Shown: positions 7,302 through 9,841 of the stretch, one piece after another
How the letters are laid out: every line of letters begins with the position of its first letter
How positions within the stretch are numbered: position 1 is the first letter of the stretch
Position numbers and translations under genes: made by a program
Source of the DNA: Tepidimonas sp. UBA997
Lineage (GTDB): Bacteria > Pseudomonadota > Gammaproteobacteria > Burkholderiales > Burkholderiaceae_C
DNA length: 9,841 nt
Assembly (NCBI GenBank): GCA_002291945.1
Contig: DBAZ01000002.1
Span: forward strand, 523 to 10,363
Direction of reading: 5' to 3'
The notes under the pieces: model-generated
Told to the model about the DNA's origin: nothing
The model's input: only the letters and a program-made list of their open reading frames with translations
Database searches by the model: none

Positions 7302-7846
7302 GCTGGGCCACACCACCCCTGCACCTGGAGCGCCAAGTGGCCTTTGAGCCCATCACGGCGGCCTTCTTGGACCGGATCGCCGAGGTGGACCAATCTGCTT
7401 ACGCCCACCCGTGGAGTCGGCGGCATTTCGCCGATTCGCTGGCCGCAGGCCATGCCCTCCAGATGCTGGTGATGGCCCCCGACCCCGGCCGCGATCCGCC
7501 CCACTGGGCGCATGCCCCGGCCCTGCCCGATGGCCGCTGGCTGCTGGGCTATCTGGTGGCCATGAAAGGCGTGGACGAGGTACATCTGCTCAACATCACC
7601 ACCGTGCCCCTGCACCAGCGCCAGGGCTGGGCGCGTTGCATGTTGCAGGCCTTGACCGTCTGGTCGCGAGGGCAAGGGGCGCAGGCAATCTGGCTGGAGG
7701 TGCGCACCAGCCATCGGGCCGCACGCACCTTGTACGAGGCCACGGGCTTTGCCGCAGTGGGGGTGCGCAAAGGCTACTACCCCGATCACGATGCCCGGCG
7801 CGAAGACGCCATCGTCATGCGTCTTGGGCTGGACGCATTACACTGA
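7298..7846 (+). CDS. rimI: Ribosomal-protein-alanine N-acetyltransferase RimI (GNAT family)
   Basis: RimI transfers acetyl from acetyl-CoA to the N-terminal alanine of ribosomal protein S18. The 182-residue product has the GNAT core: LLNITTVPLHQRQGWARCML (97-116) carries the acetyl-CoA pyrophosphate loop (Q/RxxGxA), LEVR (133-136) is followed by LYEATGF (145-151), and RKGYYPD with REDAIVM (157-174) closes the domain. Glu134 and Tyr146 are 12 residues apart, as are the catalytic Glu103 and Tyr115 of enteric RimI. The usual LEVRxSN reads LEVRTSH here. An insert rich in Pro, His and Asp (about 61-80) lies before the WLLGYLV strand. The start codon shares bases with the tsaB stop (ATGA). The longer open frame from 7157 runs antiparallel to nothing useful and overlaps tsaB in another frame, so it was not used. 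Confidence 0.93.
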   Translation: MSWATPPLHLERQVAFEPITAAFLDRIAEVDQSAYAHPWSRRHFADSLAAGHALQMLVMAPDPGRDPPHWAHAPALPDGRWLLGYLVAMKGVDEVHLLNITTVPLHQRQGWARCMLQALTVWSRGQGAQAIWLEVRTSHRAARTLYEATGFAAVGVRKGYYPDHDARREDAIVMRLGLDALH

Positions 7847-7851
7847 TTCGC

Positions 7852-8781
7852 ATGCAGACCCCTGCCCCCAAGCACCCGGCCATTCCCCGGTTGAACCAGC
7901 GCCACTGCGCCATGTTGCAAGAGATGGGGGTGCCCGTCTGGTGGCCAGCGCACGACGACCCGCCGCCGATCCCACCCACCAACCAACCTGCCAACCGACC
8001 CGCCAACCGACCCGTTGCGGAAGTGCCACCGGCCAGCGCCGCGCCGCGCAAGGCCGTGCCCACCACCAGCCCGGCGCTGCCTGCCCCGGAGCGCACGCCC
8101 CCAGCGGCCGTCGCGCCGCCACCGCTGTTGCGCACAGCGGCACCCGAACATCCGGCGACGGCGGGTTTGCCCGATCTGGAGGCCTTGCAGGCCGCCGTGC
8201 AGGCGTGTACGCGCTGCCATTTGGCCCAAGGCCGTTTGTGCGCCGTCCCCGGCAGCGGCGACAGCCGGCCCGACTGGCTGATCGTGGGCGAAGCGCCGGG
8301 CGAGGAAGAAGACCGCCAGGGCCAGCCCTTCGTCGGCCCGGCCGGCCAGTTGCTGGATCGCATGCTCGCGGCGATGCAGCTTGCGCGTGCGCAGAAGGTC
8401 TATATCGCCAACGTGATCAAATGCCGCCCGCCGATGAACCGCAACCCAAGCCCGCAAGAAATCGCCGCATGCAGCCCTTACCTGTTGCGCCAGGTGGCCT
8501 TGCTCCAGCCCCGGCTGATCGTGGCGATGGGCCGTTTTGCAGCCCTTACGCTGCTCACCGAGGGAGGTGCCCTGACGGCTGAGCAGGCCCGCCAGCTACC
8601 CTTGGGCAAGTTGCGAGGCCGCGTCCACACCGTCCATGTGTGCGGGCTTTCCTTGCCCTTGGTGGCCACCTATCACCCGGCCTACCTGTTGCGCAGCCCG
8701 GCCGAAAAGGGCAAGGCCTGGGCCGATCTGTGCTTGGCCATGGACACGATGGAGCGTGCTGCAGCGGGCCAGCGGGCCTGA
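7852..8781 (+). CDS. Type-4 (iron-sulfur) uracil-DNA glycosylase with long proline-rich N-terminal extension
   Basis: Removes uracil from DNA to begin base-excision repair. The 309-residue protein has its catalytic domain at about 108-300: CTRCHL (Cys119, Cys122) with Cys191 (IKCRPP) and Cys207 (ACSPYLL) as the four [4Fe-4S] ligands, GEAPGEEEDRQGQPFVGPAG (146-165) as uracil-pocket motif, NVIKCRPPMNRNP (187-199), and HPAYLLR (275-281). Family-4 enzymes are usually near 200 residues; the first ~105 are extra. They contain a conserved-looking QRHCAMLQEMGVPVWWP (16-32), then a Pro/Ala linker. Similar extensions also occur in fusions to phage-polymerase-related proteins, which this is not. The start ATG 7852 lies 5 bases after the rimI stop, so the gene closes the tsaB-rimI operon. 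The alternative start at 7411 is inside rimI. Confidence 0.93.
   Translation: MQTPAPKHPAIPRLNQRHCAMLQEMGVPVWWPAHDDPPPIPPTNQPANRPANRPVAEVPPASAAPRKAVPTTSPALPAPERTPPAAVAPPPLLRTAAPEHPATAGLPDLEALQAAVQACTRCHLAQGRLCAVPGSGDSRPDWLIVGEAPGEEEDRQGQPFVGPAGQLLDRMLAAMQLARAQKVYIANVIKCRPPMNRNPSPQEIAACSPYLLRQVALLQPRLIVAMGRFAALTLLTEGGALTAEQARQLPLGKLRGRVHTVHVCGLSLPLVATYHPAYLLRSPAEKGKAWADLCLAMDTMERAAAGQRA
7991..8014 (+). repeat. 12-bp tandem repeat in the glycosylase linker
   Basis: CCAACCGACCCG occurs twice in direct succession, after a degenerate copy just upstream, and encodes the NQPANRPANRP stretch of the proline-rich linker. A 12-base unit keeps frame if the number of copies changes. Confidence 0.75.
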
Positions 8782-8851
8782 TGCCCCCTCTGCCCTGACT
8801 CGGTGTTGCCTGCAGGGCCAGAACGCCGTGGGGCCGGATGCGGTGCAGCTT

Positions 8852-8943
8852 TCACCCAGCGACACCCCGATCTGCCGGGCGGTTTGCAGCAAGGGGTGAT
8901 CCAGCGGCACGTTGCGGTGCTGGTGGGCCACCTCGGCCAGCGG
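8852..8943 (-). pseudogene. Gene fragment inside direct repeat copy 1, unidentified
   Basis: On the minus strand the repeat reads PLAEVAHQHR... ending RQIGVSLGE, 31 residues with nearly every third codon base G or C, like the real genes of this window. In this copy the frame has no ATG; upstream it runs into the DUF302 stop (TGA at 8956-8958), and downstream it continues only as weak sequence antisense to the glycosylase. I therefore read it as a remnant of a gene whose main body lies elsewhere, most likely to the right of the window. I do not recognise the family. Confidence 0.4.
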
Positions 8944-8944
8944 G
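8852..8944. repeat. Direct repeat, copy 1 (93 bp, identical to 9749-9841)
   Basis: Every base from TCACCCAGCGACACCC at 8852 to GGCCAGCGGG at 8944 is identical to the copy at 9749-9841. The repeat offset is 897 bases. To the left of 8852 the two copies diverge at once (AGCTT against AGGTC), so that boundary is real; the right boundary cannot be fixed because copy 2 runs off the window. It lies 70 bases after the stop of the glycosylase and 11 bases from the end of the DUF302 gene. See the coding fragment described separately. Confidence 0.97.
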
Positions 8945-8955
8945 GGCGGTTGTTT

Positions 8956-9501
8956 TCAGTTTCCGAGCTTCTTCAGCGTTGCCTGGATGATCTGCTCCAT
9001 CTCCTCGCCGGACTTCCTGATCACCGTACCGGCATGCCCACCGACCATCCCGGCCATCGCGACCGAGTTCATGCGCGAAATGATCACTTTGCCGGTGCTC
9101 GTCTGGTAGATGGCCACGCGGCAGGGAATCATCGAGGCGACGAAGCGCGTTTCGTCTTTGGACAGCAGATCGGCACTGAAGCGGCCGCTGCAAGCGTCGA
9201 ATATCAGCACCGGATGCAGCGTGAAGCCGCGCTCGGACAGAATGCCGGCCATGTTGGTTACACCAAGCACGCTCCAACCGGCGGCCTTCACCGACTCCTG
9301 AAATGCCGTCGTCGTTGCCACCAAATTCTTCGGACTGGTGTCTTCGAGAAACAGGGCGGGCCTCGTCTGACCAGCCGCAGCTTGCGACGGCGGCTGGGCG
9401 TTGGCGACTGAGGCGAACATCCAAACGGCTAGGGCAAGCAACAGCAGCCAACCGGCTTCGAAGATGGGCCGAATCGAACGGGAGTAAGCGCGGGGTCTCA
9501 T
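8956..9501 (-). CDS. Exported DUF302-family protein
   Basis: A 181-residue protein. Residues 1-35 are a signal peptide (basic start, hydrophobic WLLLLALAVWMFA at 18-30, ANA-QPP cleavage after 35), so it should be periplasmic or membrane-tethered. The rest matches the DUF302 pattern (PF03625, from memory): an early FQESVKAAGWSVLG (67-80), GILSERGFTLHPVLIFDAC (86-104), then the signature IPCRVAIYQTSTGKV (125-139) and a methionine-rich SRMNSVAMAGMVGG (142-155). Biochemical function is unknown for this family. ATG 9501 has AGGAAA 5 bases upstream. Codon choice is looser than in the glycosylase and dacB (CTA, TCA, GTT and AGA appear). The gene lies alone between the two direct repeats, which suggests it was acquired as a unit. 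Confidence 0.85.
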   Translation of the reverse strand: MRPRAYSRSIRPIFEAGWLLLLALAVWMFASVANAQPPSQAAAGQTRPALFLEDTSPKNLVATTTAFQESVKAAGWSVLGVTNMAGILSERGFTLHPVLIFDACSGRFSADLLSKDETRFVASMIPCRVAIYQTSTGKVIISRMNSVAMAGMVGGHAGTVIRKSGEEMEQIIQATLKKLGN

Positions 9502-9506
9502 GATGG

Positions 9507-9512
9507 TTTCCT
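9507..9512 (-). promoter_or_regulatory. Ribosome binding site of the DUF302 gene
   Basis: AGGAAA on the minus strand, 5 bases before ATG 9501; supports this start. Confidence 0.7.
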
Positions 9513-9560
9513 TGCTAGGGTCGTGACGTCAGCAGCGACCACATCGTGGATCGCTACCGG

Positions 9561-9606
9561 TGGTGGGTAGCTCGGTGCGAAATGCACCGATTTAGTACCC
9601 CCACCA
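9561..9606. promoter_or_regulatory. Two-tier inverted repeat in the DUF302 leader
   Basis: The inner stem is perfect: TCGGTGC (9572-9578) and GCACCGA (9584-9590) around the loop GAAAT. An outer pair, TGGTGGGTA (9561-9569) with TACCCCCACCA (9596-9606), matches with a 2-base bulge. The whole lies between the promoter candidate and the DUF302 start, so it would fold at the very beginning of the transcript; as DNA it could equally be an operator. No T-run follows, so it is not an obvious terminator. Confidence 0.5.
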
Positions 9607-9634
9607 GTATATATCGATCGCCCAGATCTTGCAG
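9606..9634 (-). promoter_or_regulatory. Promoter candidate for the DUF302 gene
   Basis: On the minus strand, CTGCAA (9629-9634, 3 of 6 consensus) is followed by a 17-base spacer and TATACT (9606-9611, 5 of 6). The start point would fall near 9599, inside the outer arm of the inverted repeat. It is a visual match only. Confidence 0.4.
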
Positions 9635-9657
9635 CGCGGATGGCCGTCAAGCGGATA

Positions 9658-9841
9658 TCATGGGTCTCGGCAGTCCAGCCCATTCGTTTCGGATTCTGAT
9701 TGTGCGCGGGCGGCGACATGTGCAGGCCGACAATGACCAACCCAGGTCTCACCCAGCGACACCCCGATCTGCCGGGCGGTTTGCAGCAAGGGGTGATCCA
9801 GCGGCACGTTGCGGTGCTGGTGGGCCACCTCGGCCAGCGGG
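9658..9841 (-). CDS. Possible 3' end of an unidentified gene entering from the right
   Basis: The protein-like frame of the repeat is open from the right edge: 31 residues (PLAEVAHQHR... RQIGVSLGE) within the repeat, then 29 residues (TWVGHC... CRDP) of unlike codon use to a TGA at 9658-9660. The first part looks truly coding; the tail looks like chance read-through into the acquired segment. If so, the gene to the right has lost or exchanged its native C-terminus. No family could be named. Confidence 0.35.
   Translation of the reverse strand, partial: PLAEVAHQHRNVPLDHPLLQTARQIGVSLGETWVGHCRPAHVAARAQSESETNGLDCRDP
9749..9841. repeat. Direct repeat, copy 2 (93 bp visible, cut by window edge)
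   Basis: Identical over all 93 visible bases to 8852-8944, in the same orientation. Because it reaches the last base of the window its true length is unknown. Together the two copies enclose 804 bases that hold the DUF302 gene and its leader. Confidence 0.97.

Larger units (their letters stand above)
9502..9748. other. Low-GC non-coding stretch upstream of the DUF302 gene
   Basis: This 247-base stretch, with the adjoining repeat copy 2, leaves 340 bases without a confident gene at the right edge. It holds the ribosome binding site, leader inverted repeat and promoter candidate listed separately. By hand count 9541-9720 is about 58% G+C, against about 70% for 8161-8220 in the glycosylase. Between 9635 and 9748 I see no further structure. 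Confidence 0.6.

Noticed and set aside
6363..7789. Minus-strand open frames (6363-7115 and 6773-7789) opposite tsaB and rimI
   Set aside because: Antisense to two well-supported genes and without family motifs.
8792..8818. GCCCTG...CAGGGC inverted repeat after the glycosylase as a terminator
   Set aside because: A 15-base loop, a short stem and no T-run; not convincing.
8596..8931. Minus-strand open frame starting in repeat copy 1 and running into the glycosylase gene
   Set aside because: Only the repeat part looks coding; the rest is antisense to the glycosylase with poor third-base bias. Kept only as a gene fragment.
8852..9451. Second minus-strand frame ending at the repeat boundary with TGA
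   Set aside because: It is out of frame with the DUF302 protein across most of its length and has low-complexity Arg/Ala/Pro content in the repeat.
8945..9748. Insertion sequence with terminal inverted repeats
   Set aside because: I compared the two ends of the segment and saw only scattered matches; there is no transposase gene.
9498..9752. 84-residue minus-strand open frame with a GTG start, overlapping the DUF302 start by ATGA
   Set aside because: The GTG start falls at the repeat boundary and has no good ribosome binding site; codon use (ATA, AGA, CTA) shows no third-base bias, and the frame runs across the promoter candidate and inverted repeat. The ATGA overlap is likely chance, though a leader peptide cannot be excluded.
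1..9841. tRNA, rRNA or CRISPR array
   Set aside because: No cloverleaf-like sequence, rRNA motif or regularly spaced short repeat was seen; apart from short motifs, the repeats noted are the 93-bp pair and the 12-bp linker repeat.

Overview
The window looks like a chromosomal segment of a GC-rich betaproteobacterium, most likely Burkholderiales (Comamonadaceae-like). The basis is the strongly G/C-biased third codon positions, the Bug-type (TctC) binding proteins typical of that group, and the core pair tsaB-rimI followed by a family-4 uracil-DNA glycosylase. This is inference from protein character; no database was searched.

Left part, minus strand (1-4735). The 3'-truncated proA (proline synthesis) lies at the left edge. 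Upstream of it in the direction of transcription is a small module of three genes: two tandem, clearly paralogous periplasmic Bug/TctC solute-binding proteins and an NAD(P)-dependent aldehyde dehydrogenase of the vanillin/salicylaldehyde dehydrogenase type. The order of transcription is bug2, bug1, aldehyde dehydrogenase, proA. A good sigma70-like promoter, a palindromic operator candidate and matching ribosome binding sites are visible ahead of bug2. No TctA/TctB membrane genes are in the window, so the Bugs are either orphans or serve a transporter elsewhere. The module probably captures and oxidises an aromatic or related compound; the substrate is not known.

Middle (4915-8781). dacB (PBP4, D-Ala-D-Ala carboxypeptidase/endopeptidase) reads leftwards. 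Divergent from it is a compact rightward operon: tsaB (tRNA t6A synthesis), rimI (N-alpha-acetyltransferase, ATGA overlap with tsaB) and a type-4 [4Fe-4S] uracil-DNA glycosylase with a long proline-rich N-terminal extension.

Right part (8782-9841). A secreted DUF302-family protein with its own ribosome binding site, leader hairpin and promoter candidate lies between two perfect direct repeats of at least 93 bp (8852-8944 and 9749-9841, offset 897). The second copy runs off the window edge. The repeat has a strongly protein-like reading frame on the minus strand, so it is probably the 3' end of a gene lying to the right that was duplicated when the DUF302 segment arrived. No transposase or integrase is visible. 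This repeat-bounded DUF302 cassette is the least explained structure in the window.
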